Assembly (NCBI GenBank): GCA_950295325.1
Contig: OX485806.1
Location: 22,940,001-23,004,000, forward strand
Direction of reading: 5' to 3'
Origin: Polytrichum commune
Lineage: Eukaryota; Streptophyta; Polytrichopsida; Polytrichales; Polytrichaceae
Length of the DNA stretch: 64,000 nucleotides
Part shown: in pieces, positions 1-18,583 of the stretch
How positions within the stretch are numbered: position 1 is the stretch's first letter
Layout: the number at the start of each line of letters is the position of its first letter
The notes under the pieces: model-generated
Databases searched by the model: none
What the model was told of the DNA's origin: nothing
The model's input: the letters and a program-made list of their open reading frames with translations, nothing else
Program-made: the position numbers and the translations under genes

Positions 1-1405
1 TTGAATGAATTTTTTGGTATAATCATCCATATGTGGTTACGTCACTCCAATCGTTGTAGCCAATGCTCCTCTTTTCAAAACTTTAAATAAAAATTATTGG
101 GCTCCCTATTGGTGGACTTTCATAATTCATGACAACTAGAATTAAGCTCCAAAACTTTATGCGATTGATCGTGACTTCATCCCAAATACATTTGTGAATG
201 CACAAAAATTTCAACCTCCCAATCCAAGTAGTATAAGGTAGAAAACAACAAAATTAACCAAATAAGGCTCATCTACCTTACATGTGAAAGGGCCATGGAA
301 GTGGTGCCTCAAATTAGTCTACATAAACTCATGCAAGCATGGGCACATGATATCTTAACAAGGGGAGACTTTCACAAGAATCAAGGTCCCTAGGGCATTC
401 AACATGTAACACCAGGAGAAAACTTGTCCGCTCCAACTATTTGTTGGAACTCATGGGTGCAAGCACGGTCAAGTGCACAACTCCATGACCCTGCCTAGGT
501 TTAAGTGAAAGTGATTCAAAAGTATATATTAAGTTTGAATTTTGTGAAGGAAAAAATCATAAACATTTGAAAAAACACATTGATCTATAGAGCCAAGTAG
601 TTTATGGTGACTAAATGTTTTTCAAGAAAAATCTACATGTTTGCAAACACAATGTAAGTAGTGTGCAAGTAGATCTATTGCACATCTAATCCTCTAATTT
701 TTTCCTTAAAACATGAAAAAAATGCATTAAATTGATGTTTTGTACAATTTTTTTTGTAATGTTGCCCTTGAGTTTATAACAAATTCAAGGAATATTAAAA
801 AAAATTCAACTTCAAAACATTGAAGGTCATGAAATCTACGTCCAAGACTAGGTTTAGCCATTACCTTTTGAGCAATACTTTTAATGATAAGTTTTGAAGA
901 TCTCATCTTCATATTCTATATTTGAGTACCTAACACAACAATAGAGGGCACCAAGAAAAATATCCAATTAAAACAACACTTTGCTATTATTTTTAGGCTT
1001 TTGACCAGAAAAAGAGAGTATACTGGTGCATTTTTTTGTATATTTGAACGTGCTTGCTTCATGAATAATGATAAAATGCATAAATACATATTTTCAGTTG
1101 CCAAATCTCCCATATCCGCAACCCAAAACCTCTAGTTAACGACTAAAGTGATTTATTTAGGTATTATCTTCCCACGAGTTGCAGTGAACAAGTTACAATG
1201 GATGTTTGGAACGGACAACTTTTCTCCTAGTGTAAAAACCACTTGGAGGTGGAAACTAAGTTACTTATGAAAAGGGTAGTGAGACATTAACCTACACATA
1301 TTTAGACAAACACGGGCGCATGATAGCTTTTAGGGGAAGATACATCCATCTATGCATGCACCTCCACCCATCCTTTGACAGTCCGGTCTTCTTATTTACA
1401 CTCAA

Positions 1406-1596
1406 CATATCATAACAATATTAAGCAGCATGCATTCGTTCACGTGGGCCCTGAGATCAATACAACCATGGGATGCCCCACCCTGTGTAAGGAGACTCAT
1501 ATCGAGTCTAAATCTGCACTAGATTGAGACATCCCATGGTTATATTCTCAAGGCCCACATGAACGAACATACACTCCTTAATAATGTTCTGATAGC
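1406..1596. repeat. Long imperfect hairpin (inverted repeat)
   Basis: The left arm, about 1406-1474, pairs with the right arm, about 1530-1596. The arms share 'ttcgttca.gtgggcc.tgaga' and 'aaccatgggatg' in inverted orientation, giving roughly 65-70 nt of imperfect pairing around a loop of about 55 nt. It could be a small foldback MITE or a hairpin RNA precursor. The sequence alone does not separate these. Confidence 0.65.
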
Positions 1597-2204
1597 AAAC
1601 TTGCAAGTTATCCCATTTGCCAACTAATCCCGAAATGCCTCCATCCACACCTTTCAACAACTTTGTCACCCAAGAGTCACATGACAACACTAATAATTCA
1701 AAACCGACGTGTGGTGAAGATGGATACTTTGAGAAGCAAGGGTATTGGTATTGCACCGACCCATACTCCAAAGCTGCCATAGCCAATTCACTCTCACCCT
1801 TTGTATGGGATGACCATTCGAGCTTCATAGGGAAAACCTGAAACATTGTGCTTGTGATGTGAACAATAATGAGAATTTTTAGTACATTCTAGCGGCCTTT
1901 GAAGCCATTCCAACTACTACGCATGAAGTTGTTTCTTCCCAAACATACAATACGATGCTTCGATTATGGACACAGGATAATGGTCAAAATTGTTCATCAA
2001 TTTTGTTTTGTAAATACTTGTTCATAATATTGAATGTACTTGCTTTGGTGCACTTTTGCCGCCCCCGGTGTTACAAAAAGCATAATAAGCTTGAATGCCG
2101 GAATTGAAGGTTTTTGGAGCCGGAGAGCAATATGCCTCCAAGATCTCCCTTCCGTTTGAAGATGGTAAAGCCCTAAGGGAAGGGCTTTATGGGAATGAAG
2201 GGTC

Positions 2205-2615
2205 TTATGGCATGTTTACATGAAAGTCATTAATTAGGCCATGGCTCTTGAGAATCTTTGAATTCTCATTGGTTGAGAGTGTCATGCCCCCCCCCCCCCT
2301 ACTTTAGGTTTAAAGGAGCGCAATTTTGAACTACAACTTCTAATATTTGCAGTGAATGGAAAAATTACATGAAATCCCACATGACAAGTATGGATGATGT
2401 TGGTTGGGACTATAAGGGAAACTTTCAAGACAACTCTTGAAGGTAGGCCTCGTGGAATTTGCGGCAAGTATTTGGTTTTTAGTAAGGGCTTGTGACCTTT
2501 AAAAGACTCTGGGCTATAGTCCATGAACTTCCCCTATGCTCTCGTCCAAAAAGCGGGGCATCATGGTCATTTAAGAGCCATGGCATGATGCCTTCAGTGT
2601 AAACATGCCCTTAAT
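2205..2615. mobile_element. TIR element, degenerate (MITE-like)
   Basis: The phrase 'ggcatgtttaca.tgaa' followed by 'gccatggctctt' at about 2207-2252 recurs inverted at about 2565-2612. This gives a 410-bp unit with imperfect terminal inverted repeats. No coding sequence was seen inside. A C14-type homopolymer lies within it near 2286. The family is unknown. Confidence 0.45.
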
Positions 2616-3055
2616 GCATTCCACATGTAAGGATCACTTGGGATTGGGAATCGAGTACACGTGGAAGGGCAATGAGAATGATGCATTAAATTATCCTATT
2701 GAAATTTAAATAAGCATGCAAAGGAAAGCATAGATGGGGGGTGGGAGGACCTATGTGACCTTCTTGTGGCTCATTAGCGGTAGTGTGTATAAGATAGCAA
2801 ATAACAAAAAGAAATTTCATCCTCAAGAATCCAAGTACGTAGTATATATAATGAAGCAAAATAAAATAAAATAAAATAAAAACAACAAAAATAAGACCCA
2901 TCTACCCTACATGTGAAAGGGCAATGGATGTGGTGCATTAAGTTAGCCTACATAAATTTAGGCGAGCATGGGTGCACGATAGCTTACAAGGGGGCATCAT
3001 GTCCATGCATGCATAAGATGAATAAGCCTCTACTCATCAAAGCAAAAGAAGGCAA

Positions 3056-3490
3056 AGAGAGAGAACACACAAGCCCCGAGAGAGAGAGAGAGATGGTGTC
3101 AGGCCCTTAGCAAGTGGCACTCGCGAGGGTCTTCATGTCCGCTACCATCGTTCTCATCGACCGCCCTCACCTTCCGCGCCTCGCTCGCATCTGCCATCAC
3201 TGATCTCCACCCCCGGAGCTCCCCGGCGAGTCTTCAATCATGCGAATCCGTGTAGAATCGGGGCCGCGAGGTGCGATGTTTGTGTGGACCGAGTGGGGTG
3301 AGTAATTGTGGTTTTGAATGCGATTGGACGTGGAGTTGCGGGGCGCCTGCGGAGCCTGACGTGGTTGTGCCATGTCCTTGTGCGGCGAGTGACGCGGAGT
3401 GTGCTACACGGAACCAACCACCGCGGTGGGTTGTGTTTGGCTGCCCTGTCTGTCTGTCTGTCTGTCTGTGCGGTGTGAATTTGGAGGTTT
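3056..3490 (+). promoter_or_regulatory. GC-rich leader / promoter-proximal region of the ARIADNE gene
   Basis: The AT-rich flank changes abruptly to a CpG-rich stretch at about 3110. It is preceded by a GA microsatellite (3056-3096) and followed by a (CTGT)n microsatellite (about 3445-3468). Such GA-rich and CpG-rich stretches are common around plant transcription starts and 5' UTRs, so this is probably the start of the RBR ligase transcript. No TATA box or start site was identified. Confidence 0.4.
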
Positions 3491-3674
3491 TCTTGCCCTA
3501 GTTCCGTGCGTGTGAGGTTGGCGTGTGTGAGGTTAGGAGGAGGAATTTGTTTGAGAAAATTATTGCTCTGGTCGGTTGATTAGGAAAGGTCTCTGTCCGT
3601 CTTTGGAACGTCGCTGTTCTTGATCGGATCTCGGGAGCTGGCTCCCTGGCGCATCCATCATCATTAGCGGGCAC

Positions 3675-4608
3675 GGAGCTTCGGTTTTTGTCCTCGGTAG
3701 ATTGGTTGTTCATGTGCGGGGGTCCTCCTTGTTGCCCTTTGTATGTATAAGACGGGGGTTAGGAATCAGGTGTTTCGTCTTTCCACTTCCTTGTCTACAT
3801 GCTTTGGCCAGTTTTTGGTGCAATCTAAGATCACAATGCGAGCGTCCGCTTATAAATTATACTTTAGCAAGAGGAAGTGTAGGCTTTTCTGGTCCTTATG
3901 ATCCTGACTGGTGGCTTTTTTTTGCCACTTGAAGCTGGCGAGCTTTAGAGTGTGAAGTTTTAAGATTGTATACTCTGTTCTTAACGTGTAGTTGTGACGA
4001 GCTTCGTTTTTGTTCTCGGTAAATTGGTTGTTCATGTTGCGGTTGTTCTCCTTGTTAACATGCTTACATGTGTAGAAGGGGTTAGGAATTAGGTGTTTCC
4101 TCTTTCGATTTCCTTGTCTCCATGCTTCCGTATGTTTTAGTGCAATTTAAGATTACAATGCGAGGGCCTGCTTATGGAATTATACTTTATCAAGAAGAAG
4201 TTTTCGCTTTTTCTGGTTTTCATGATCCTAACTGGTGGCTTTTCTTGCTACTTGAAGCTGCCAAGCTTTGGAGTGTGGAGTTAAAATATTGTTCACTCCG
4301 TTTTTAAGGTGTAGTTGTGAGCTTCGTTATTGTCCTCGGTAGATTGGTTGTTCATGTTGCGCTTTGTATGTATAAAACGGGGTTTCATCTTTCGACTTCC
4401 TTGTCTACATGCTTCCAGTGGTTTTCAGTGCAATCTAAGATCATAATGCGAGCTTCAGCTTATGGAATTGTACTTTACCAAGAGGAAGTGTATGCTTTTC
4501 TGGTTCTTATGATCCTAACTGGCGGCCTCTCTTGCCACTTGAAGCTTCCTGGCCGTGGAGTGCTAATCTAAAAGATTGTGTACTCTGTTTTTAAGATGTA
4601 GTTGTGAT
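3675..4608 (+). repeat. Three tandem copies of a 290-324-bp unit upstream of the ARIADNE CDS
   Basis: Units start at 3675, 3999 and 4319, each at 'gagcttcg', and the array ends at 4608. Every unit carries, in order, 'ctcggtaratTGGTTGTTCATG', 'ctttcgacttccttgtctacatgctt', 'caatctaagatcacaatgcgag', 'gaggaagtgtaggcttttctgg' and 'atcctaactggtggc'. The array lies between the GC-rich leader and the first coding exon, so it is probably in the 5' UTR or a leader intron. Because it is a local triplication, any regulatory site in it is present three times. Confidence 0.85.
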
Positions 4609-4914
4609 GAGCTTTGTGTGGCCCGTTTTTGGAGAACTTAGGGCTAACCTAAGTTTTCGTTGGCGTCCGTGCCCTGTGTTGTGCTCAGTTTCTGACAGCG
4701 ATGAAGGTCGTCACAGTGAGGGGAAGAGAACGCAGGAGACAGCTGACTGTTGTACAGGACTTTGAACATTGCATTTTCGCTGAGAACATGATGCGACGCA
4801 AATGACACCTAGGAGCGTACGAAGTTCTTGGAAGTAGAACGTCAGTAGCTTTGGCAGAAGGCTTCCGTTAATGACGAAATAGGTGAGGACTTGTGTCCTA
4901 CGGAGGAGGGAGCT

Positions 4915-7900
4915 ATGGGCGACGATGGATTGAATTATGATAGTGATTATGGCGACACAGATTCAGAGGGAGATTATGTTGGTGACGATGAAGAGATCGT
5001 GACACATCAGGAAGAACCAGACATCAGCCATAAGGTATCAGGACATTGGTTTCAAGCTCCTACTTTCTTTTCCCCCGAACCACGATTTGCTCTCTATGCA
5101 AATCGTAGAACTTTGTTATTCTCGTGTGTTATCCTTGAAATTATTTAACTTGAAGCCCGAGTGCAGAAGACCTAACCTCGGCATGTAGCGTATTCCTTTT
5201 CTTTTTGCAGGAGCAAGTTACAGAGGTTCGTTTTGAAATAGATAATAGATAGGGGATATAATTAGAGACCTCTGAGAAACTTTCGGACTGAAAGTGACCG
5301 CTGGATCCTAGCTGATGTCATCCTGGCCTTTTGCATGGTCTCCAGAGATGCAGTTTCTGCAGGTTTAGTTTGTCGAAGTCTTATGGGCTGCAATATGAAC
5401 CCATTTTTATTGCACGTGCTATTAGGGAATGATGTAAGGGCACATCCGTCACTACTTGTCCTGCCATTCAGAATGTACAGTTGTGAGGTTAGTTTAGGCA
5501 GTTGTTGTAGGTTTGCTATGACTATAATGTCATACTGAGCTAGGTTTGTTCTTGAGTCATAAGAAAGCCTCAGACATGAGAAAAGCAATGAGCTACGTTT
5601 GTTCTTGTGAGAAAGACTTGGAACATTGAACCTTTTCTGTGACTTTTGGCAGAGTATCCACAGACGTTGCTTTACAAGTTTTTAATCGTAAGAAACGTGG
5701 ATTAGAATACATCAAGTGCACAGGCTGTCCTTTGTATTTCTGGTGGCATTCTTGGAGTTTGAATCAGTCAACCCTTGTAAAGCTTATTGTGCTTATCCGG
5801 ACCTAATGTGTTATCTTTTTAATCACGTTCCAGGTTATCACAAGGGAGTCTCTTCTTGCTGCACAGGTTTGTGCTTTATCCTACTCAGAGTGTCCTCAAA
5901 GGTTCAAGGGAGGTATTGTCAAGTCAAAACAGTATTATTTGTTGATATAGGGTGTTTATCATCACCCTTGTGTTAAGAGATGAATAATGCTTAGCTCATT
6001 TATATACTTCAGATCAGAATCCACAGGTTTATTGATCACTTCACAATTTGGGGTTCTGTATCATTTGCATACAGCCTGTTATCTAGTTTCTATTCCTTCA
6101 GATAAATCTCTGTCTATAACTTGCTAGGGGTTTTACATGAATGTAGAGAACTCTATGTGGTAAAGTCTGGCAAGGTCTTGCTCATCCAAGAGTTTGTGTT
6201 GCGTTTGTGTTTAAAGAATTGTAAGCACTTACAATATGTGGTGACCATGAAACAGAGCGAAGACCTGAGAAAGGTTACAGAGTTTCTGGCATTGCGGCCA
6301 CGTCAGGCAAGGACACTGCTCATACATTATCGGTGGAATGTGGAGAACCTATTTTGTGCTCTTGTGGAGAGGGGTGCAGAGCCAATTTTTCTGGAAGCAG
6401 GGTTGCCGCCATCAGATGCAAGTTCCGTAGCACCCAATACTGGTCAAACCAGTCCTACTGCAATCAAATGTAGAACTTGTCTTGAAGATGTCTCTTCAAG
6501 TTCTACTACACGGATGGACTGTGGGCATGCCTTTTGCAATGATTGTAAGCATCGTCCTCAGTTGAAGATTTCTTTCTCCTAGGGATCTTTGAGAAGACCT
6601 AAAGACTCAATGAGTGGGCCTGCCAATTTGGTCTAGCTGTGTTTATCTGCCATCCCTGTGCTTTGCCCTCATGTTTGGATAGAGTGTGGTGAGGTGGGTG
6701 AGATGTCCTCATGTTATGGTGGGTGCATTTTCAATAAGAGGCGACAACTGATGCAATGCCAAACTTAGCGTTTGTGAAGTTTGTTGTATTAGCTGAAATG
6801 TGAGATGTTTACTTTTTTTTAGGCTGGACACAATACTTCATCATTAAGATCAAGGAAGGACAGAGTCGGCGGGTGACTTGCATGGAGCACCCATGCAGTG
6901 CAATTTGTGATGAGGACAAAGTACGTGAGCTGGTGGGTGCACAAGATCCGGAGGCAGTGGAACGTTATGAGCGGTTTCTTCTGGAGTCTTACATTGAGGA
7001 CAACTCAAAAGTGAAGTGGTGTCCCAGTACTCCTCACTGTGGCAATGCAATTCGACTGGAAGGGGAGCCTTACTGTGAGATAGAGTGTACATGTGGGCAG
7101 CAGTTCTGCTTTAATTGCATGGGTGATCCTCATTCGCCATGCTCATGTGCCATGTGGACTCTATGGGACAAGAAATGCAAAGACGAGTCAGAGACGGTTA
7201 ACTGGCTCACAGTCCACACCAAACCTTGTCCCAAGTGTCACAAGCCGGTGGAGAAGAATGGTGGTTGCAATTTAGTGAGCTGCATATGTGGTCAGGCGTT
7301 CTGGTAAGCCTGGGTCTGTTCTGTTATGGCCTTAGTAGTGTGGTCTGCATTTCTAAACTTGCAAGAGTTGAGAAGATAGCAAATATTCAGAACCTAAAAT
7401 GACTCCAGAATGGGTGAACACATGGGCTTGGTTTGCAGTTGGCTGTGTGGGGCAGCAACTGGGAGGGAGCACAACTGGAATAGCATTGCAGGCCATAGCT
7501 GTGGGCGTTTTAAGGAAGAGAAGGAGATGGAAGCTGCACGAGCCCAACGAGACCTGAAGCGATATATCCACTATCACTCTCGTTGGAAAGGCCACATGGA
7601 CTCTCTAAAGTTTGAGAAGAAGCAGAAAGACTTAGTGATGGAAAAGATACGCGCCTTGGAAGCCAGCGAGTGTCAAGTGAAAGATTACAGCTGGCTGACT
7701 ATTGGGTTGCAAAGGCTGTTCCGGGCACGACGAGCGCTTTCATATTCATTTGCTTTTGCTTACTATATGTTTGGAAACGATTTATTTAAGGATGACATCT
7801 CCGAGGAACAGAATCAAATTAACCAGAATCTGTTTGAGGACCAGCAACAGCAGTTGGAGGAGACAGTGGAGCGGCTGTCGAAGTTGGTGGAGACTCCTCT

Positions 7901-8980
7901 AGAGCTGAACACTGATGACAGCCATGTGCAGGACATTCGGCTCCAAATTATCAACCATACCACTCTTACTGATGGCCTCTGCAGGCGCATGTACTGTGTT
8001 TCCTTGTCCCATCTTTTTGATGCATCCCATCTGTTGTTGTGTCTGTTGATACTGAATTGGTTTTTATTGGTGCAATTTTTCAAGGTCATCTAGGCTGGAG
8101 TTAGAACTATACATACCACACTAAATAAAAATTGAGATTTTAGGTGCGTTCTATTGTGAAAGGATTGAATGAGTTTAGGTTGCGATGCATGCAATGCTTA
8201 TACTTGCCATAATAAATTCTTGAACAGTGTACTTCAGGAATTTTTATGGAATGTCTAGATTTGGTTTGAATTTGCTGTGTTATTGCAGGTATGAGGTGAT
8301 TGAGAATGATCTGTTAGGATCATTGCAGCTTGCTACACACCATATTGCTCCTTACAAGACAGGAGGAGCAGAAAAGGCTTCTGAGATCTCAGCAGAAACA
8401 ACGCAGGAAAGGGCAAGTCAGAAAGTGGTGCCTGTGCAACATGATGAGGATTCAGAGTCCAGGTCCACAATAGCCTGCCCTTCTGTTGCAAATGGTGAGT
8501 GGGTGAAGTTGACGTGGGAAAGAAATATCTGTCTTGTGTATAGTCCTGTCATTTATCACTACTTAGTTGATGTCAGTGCTACTTATTTCAGAATTTGTTT
8601 GGCACATGTGTTTACAGAGCATGTACAATGATGCCGTAGTGGTACTCTAATTTGAGGCATGCTAGTGCTTGTAAGGTAGCACCTTGAAACCACAAATTAT
8701 CAACATCTCAGGTGGTATGTTCTCTTTGTCTTCAGGAAGCAGAAGCTCATGTAGCAATCAATCCACTTCACAGTGCAGTGGCAAGGAAACAGTGGAATAC
8801 TGCGAGGTGGCAGGTGATAAGGATGTAGAGATGCGTGACCTACTTCAAAGAGATAACGGTCTGAAAAGACCACTTCTTGACCCAGGTCCTCAATTGACGT
8901 CATGCAAACGGCTTGGTAAAGTAACTTCTCATTTTATGGGTATCCAGTTTGGAAAACAAGGGGATGTGGAAGATCTGTAG
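4915..8980 (+). CDS. ARIADNE-type RBR E3 ubiquitin ligase (8 exons, 646 aa)
   Basis: This RING-between-RING ligase would take ubiquitin from an E2 onto its own cysteine and then onto substrate, in cytosol or nucleus. Exons are 4915-5034, 5211-5225, 5834-5866, 6256-6544, 6823-7303, 7439-7990, 8289-8494 and 8736-8980; all phases agree. The N-terminus is acidic (MGDDGLNYDSDYGD). VITRESLLAAQ and ARTLLIHYRW form the UBA-like region (about 46-100). RING1 starts at C128 (CRTC...CGHAFC). The IBR carries KWCPSTPHCGNAI. RING2 carries PCPKCHKPVEKNGGC with the expected catalytic Cys at about 301, then the Ariadne domain with a coiled coil (QNLFEDQQQQLEETVERL). Order and length match plant ARI proteins. 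Exons 2 and 3 are only 15 and 33 nt, and exon 2 is the least certain. The Ser-rich C-terminal exon is not conserved in my memory, and I see no RanBP2 finger. Another donor at 8914 could give a different tail. Confidence 0.93.
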
Positions 8981-11900
8981 CTGTTACATGCGATTTGGTC
9001 TTGGATGCTCCTCCACCCAGTTCCACCTATCTTCCGGTGATGCAGAGTGACTGGTTATATGCTTTGCGCAGGTTCCTCTGGGAAAGCACCACTTTGAGAT
9101 CATTACCTACAGGTGAAACAAGTTGGGGCTCCAGGACATTGACTACTGAGTGGGGTGTGGACAGAGATGACGATAAAAAGGCTTGTCTATTCACCTGCAA
9201 GTATTTAGGCATGTCTTGCCGCAGGTGTTCCCTCCTGCACACATTTCTTCATTCTGCCCTCTCACTGTAGCAGGCTTCTTTTACATGTACTTAGGGAGTG
9301 TTGTTGGACTGCATCATGGCAGTGTATCATGGAATCAGTAAGGAAATCATGACACAAAGGTGATGGTTTTTTTATTTTTTAAAATTTTTATTAGTTTGTT
9401 GTGGGTGGAGCACTCTAAACCCGTACACATATTTGTAGAACTAGTGTGAAATGAGGCAGTTGCTGTTGACATACATTTTCATGATTTTAACATTTTCAAC
9501 TCTGCATTTTGACACTAGAAAATGTTTTGTGGCCTGATAGTTTGAAGCGCTGAGTTGCCGCCGGCAGGGCACAGGAAGCCCCTTCTTCCCTATTGCCATA
9601 CAGGGGTATTAGGTGTCCATTTCCCACTCACAGTGCATTGATGTTCTCCACGCATACATGCATTGGTTCAGTGGAGCTCTCACTTAAATTAAGCAGTTTT
9701 TGATTTGGAACATCGTAAACTGGAATTTCCGGTGTTTGGCTTAGAAGCTTATAAGGTGCAAGGTGGTTTATCTGCAGGGGATGGGATTAGAGCTGATATA
9801 CATTTGAGAAAATGACACAACACATTAAATTGCTATGATGTGGCAGCACAATATTTAGGAAAGCAGAGTTGATGAAGCAGACAGAGGTTGTTTTTGACAG
9901 CCCTAAAGCAAGGGCTTAGGTAGTCTATTTTTCTTCTCCTTCCCAAACTCTACGATCAGGCTGAGGATGCAATACAAGTATAGTTTCACCACAGAAATTA
10001 GACTCTTTCTTTGTGGAAAGCTGCAGTCATTCTTTGAGAGTAATAGTGTTGGTTTTATGTGCCACCAGCCATTGTAGTCTGTTCCACTGTGGACATTGTA
10101 GACAACTTCAGCAGAGTTGAGGGATTGGAGGTGATGAGGCCACGCTTAGAGAAAGAGAGTCTTCACTGAAATAGAGGGTGCTCAAACAGTCACCTTAAGC
10201 ACCGAGTGTATCCGGTACTATTAGATTGATCAAGTTTCTAGATGTTTAGGATTGGCAATTGAAAGGGGATTCCAACGCACCACAGTATGCCATATTTGTT
10301 TTCTGTATGCAATAGCTGCAAGGGTTAATAGCAGATGAACTCAAACCTTGGACCTGATGTGGAGGTGGTGGACATTCTCAAAGGCAAGCGATGTTGGATT
10401 TAGCAGCCTCTATCTTAAGGTGGCTTCTTTTTGACTTCTACCCTTGCGGTTAGATGCAAAATAGCAGACAGAGGTCATACTATCTTCATGTGAAATCTGT
10501 ACAGATAATGGGTGTGCCTAATTCGGTTACTTATCGTAATTGCGAACCTATTTTTGAGTGGTACGTGGTTAGGTGTTGCTCATAGTGCGCATAACCAAAA
10601 GAATTGTGTTTAGTAAAGATTGGCCTATGTGTTCAGAATATGATAACCATTCTTACATGGCTTAATCCCCTCATTACATAGCATTTCAAATTGGGACGTA
10701 ACAAGGCCTCACATGAATTAAATTCAATGCATTAATTCTAGTCGTTCTCCAACTTGGCTCCTGTTATGCTTGGCTTCCATTAACTACAGACAGATTGCTT
10801 ATAACTTAAAGCTAATTGATGGTTCACACCTAATTGTATTAGGTTGGGAAACGTCCTAATTGTGATTGCTAAACTCATCAATCCTAATGGTGAATCGACT
10901 CAGGTCTAAAATTAGGGCAATGCCATTGCATTCACTGAATAGGTAACTTGATTAAAACGCCACTTATCTAGAGTGGGTTACTTCATTAAGGATTGTATTC
11001 GTGTCACTGCGGTAACTTCTCTAAGTGCACTTCTTATGAATAAGTTTACAAGTTCTGTCATGGATAATTGGAAGTTGGATGGAATCCATGCCAATTACTG
11101 ATGCAAAATTTGGTATATTTTGTATCTTAACAATTTTGTATTGAAATATATTATCATGGATGATTGAAATTTGGATGAAGGATTATTTAGTAAGTGCCAA
11201 TACTTACAACATTGTATATCTATAATGCCCATATGTTTTTATAAGGAATGACAAATAATGTTACTTTTACATTTAGTGTTGGTGATACTACATGGGTGGT
11301 TTATTATTAGTATTGAGCAAGACAAATAGAATTGGTGACACTAAATACAATATTGAAATTGACATTTAAGTGTATTTGGATAAACCACTTGTTTAAAAAT
11401 AACAATGGATGTGCACTTGTGGGGACAATAACAACAAATGACAATAGCAAAAGCAACAACATAACAACCACAACTTCAAATGTTTGTATTCCACGTTCAC
11501 GACCCACCAGAATTGTGTAGTTTTGCAATCTAGTGTATGTTATATTGGTGGTTTGAATTGTCCAAAATTCATGCGTAAATCCTAGTTTTTAGTGTAGTAT
11601 TCTTTCAGTATTACTTGACCATCCTGGTACACATGTGGTAAGTTACCAACCAAGGTTAGGTGTTAAACTATATGGCTGGGGTGAAACAACTTGTACATTG
11701 GTTCCTTGGAGGCAAGGGTTTAGGCATCCAACATGGAACGAGTGTATGGGTTGGTTCGCCCAAAACTAAACTATATTGTTAGGGTATAGCTATGTGGTAA
11801 CTTAACTTAGTGATGGTAACCTAATGTATGAGGTAAGTTAACAATGAGCCATGTTTGAATGTAGATAAAATAAGCACAATGTTAAGAAAAGACACTCACG

Positions 11901-12505
11901 GGTGTGAACAATGCTTGAGTGATGTGAGGGACGGTGGATGTACCTCACCAACACGTAAGGTATGTGGGTGTTATTTGGTTCATTTTTCATGTTCTCCAAC
12001 TTCTACTGATTAGATTTATGTATTGAAACTTGTGTTGAATTAGCAAATCTATGATGAAGCATCAACATAAAAATCATATCACTTTGAGTACCTAAACTCA
12101 CCAAGGTGTCGGGAGAAGATGCATCTCAAATTTTCCTAGGTTGTGTGCGCTTGCTCATAATTTCAAAATATGAGGAACAATCCACACCATTTACAAAGTC
12201 TAGTACTCAACTCAACCCCATCCACCTGACCCCAAGTTTGAAGAAGGCCCACAAAGTTAGCACATCCCTGACCAATTAGGCTCTTTTTTATGTCAGAAAT
12301 TTCAAATTCTGAACTTGTAAAATGCAACAGTGAATAATTGATTTCCGTGGAGACCATCAGAGCGATCTGACACATTTAAAGTTTTAATGAGATCAATGAG
12401 TTGCAAGCCCCTCAAAGCAAAGGTCTGCTCGAACGTGTAGAAACTACTACTACATGCAGAAGAAGAGCATGGACTGGCAGGAATTCAATTCAATCTAATT
12501 GTAAT
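8981..12505. other. 3' flank of the ARIADNE gene and intergenic sequence
   Basis: No coding exon could be supported here. A cysteine-containing open stretch at 9000-9270 follows the ligase stop but lacks the spacing of a RanBP2 zinc finger. About 10500-10640 is a partial copy of the dispersed MITE-like repeat that also occupies introns at 16-18 kb ('tttttgagtggtacgtggttaggtg'). The remainder is AT-rich and unassigned. Confidence 0.5.

Positions 12506-18583
<6,078 letters not shown>

Larger units (their letters stand above)
1..3100. other. Repeat-rich intergenic region, no gene recognised
   Basis: No open frame here has a recognisable product. The first 270 bases match a dispersed repeat seen again inside introns at 17.3-18.3 kb; shared phrases include the 'agctccaaaactttatgc' type and the 'aaccaaataa...catctacctta' type. 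Two inverted repeats (1406-1596 and about 2205-2615) are listed separately. A C-homopolymer lies near 2286. A GA-rich tract at 3056-3096 marks the approach to the GC-rich leader of the next gene. Confidence 0.6.

Noticed and set aside
9000-9270. Possible RanBP2-type zinc finger exon at the end of the ARIADNE gene
   Set aside because: The cysteines (ACLFTCKYLGMSCRRC) have C-x3-C-x6-C-x2-C spacing, not the C-x2-C-x10-C-x2-C type pattern, and no Trp-x-C start is present. The ligase frame already stops at 8980.
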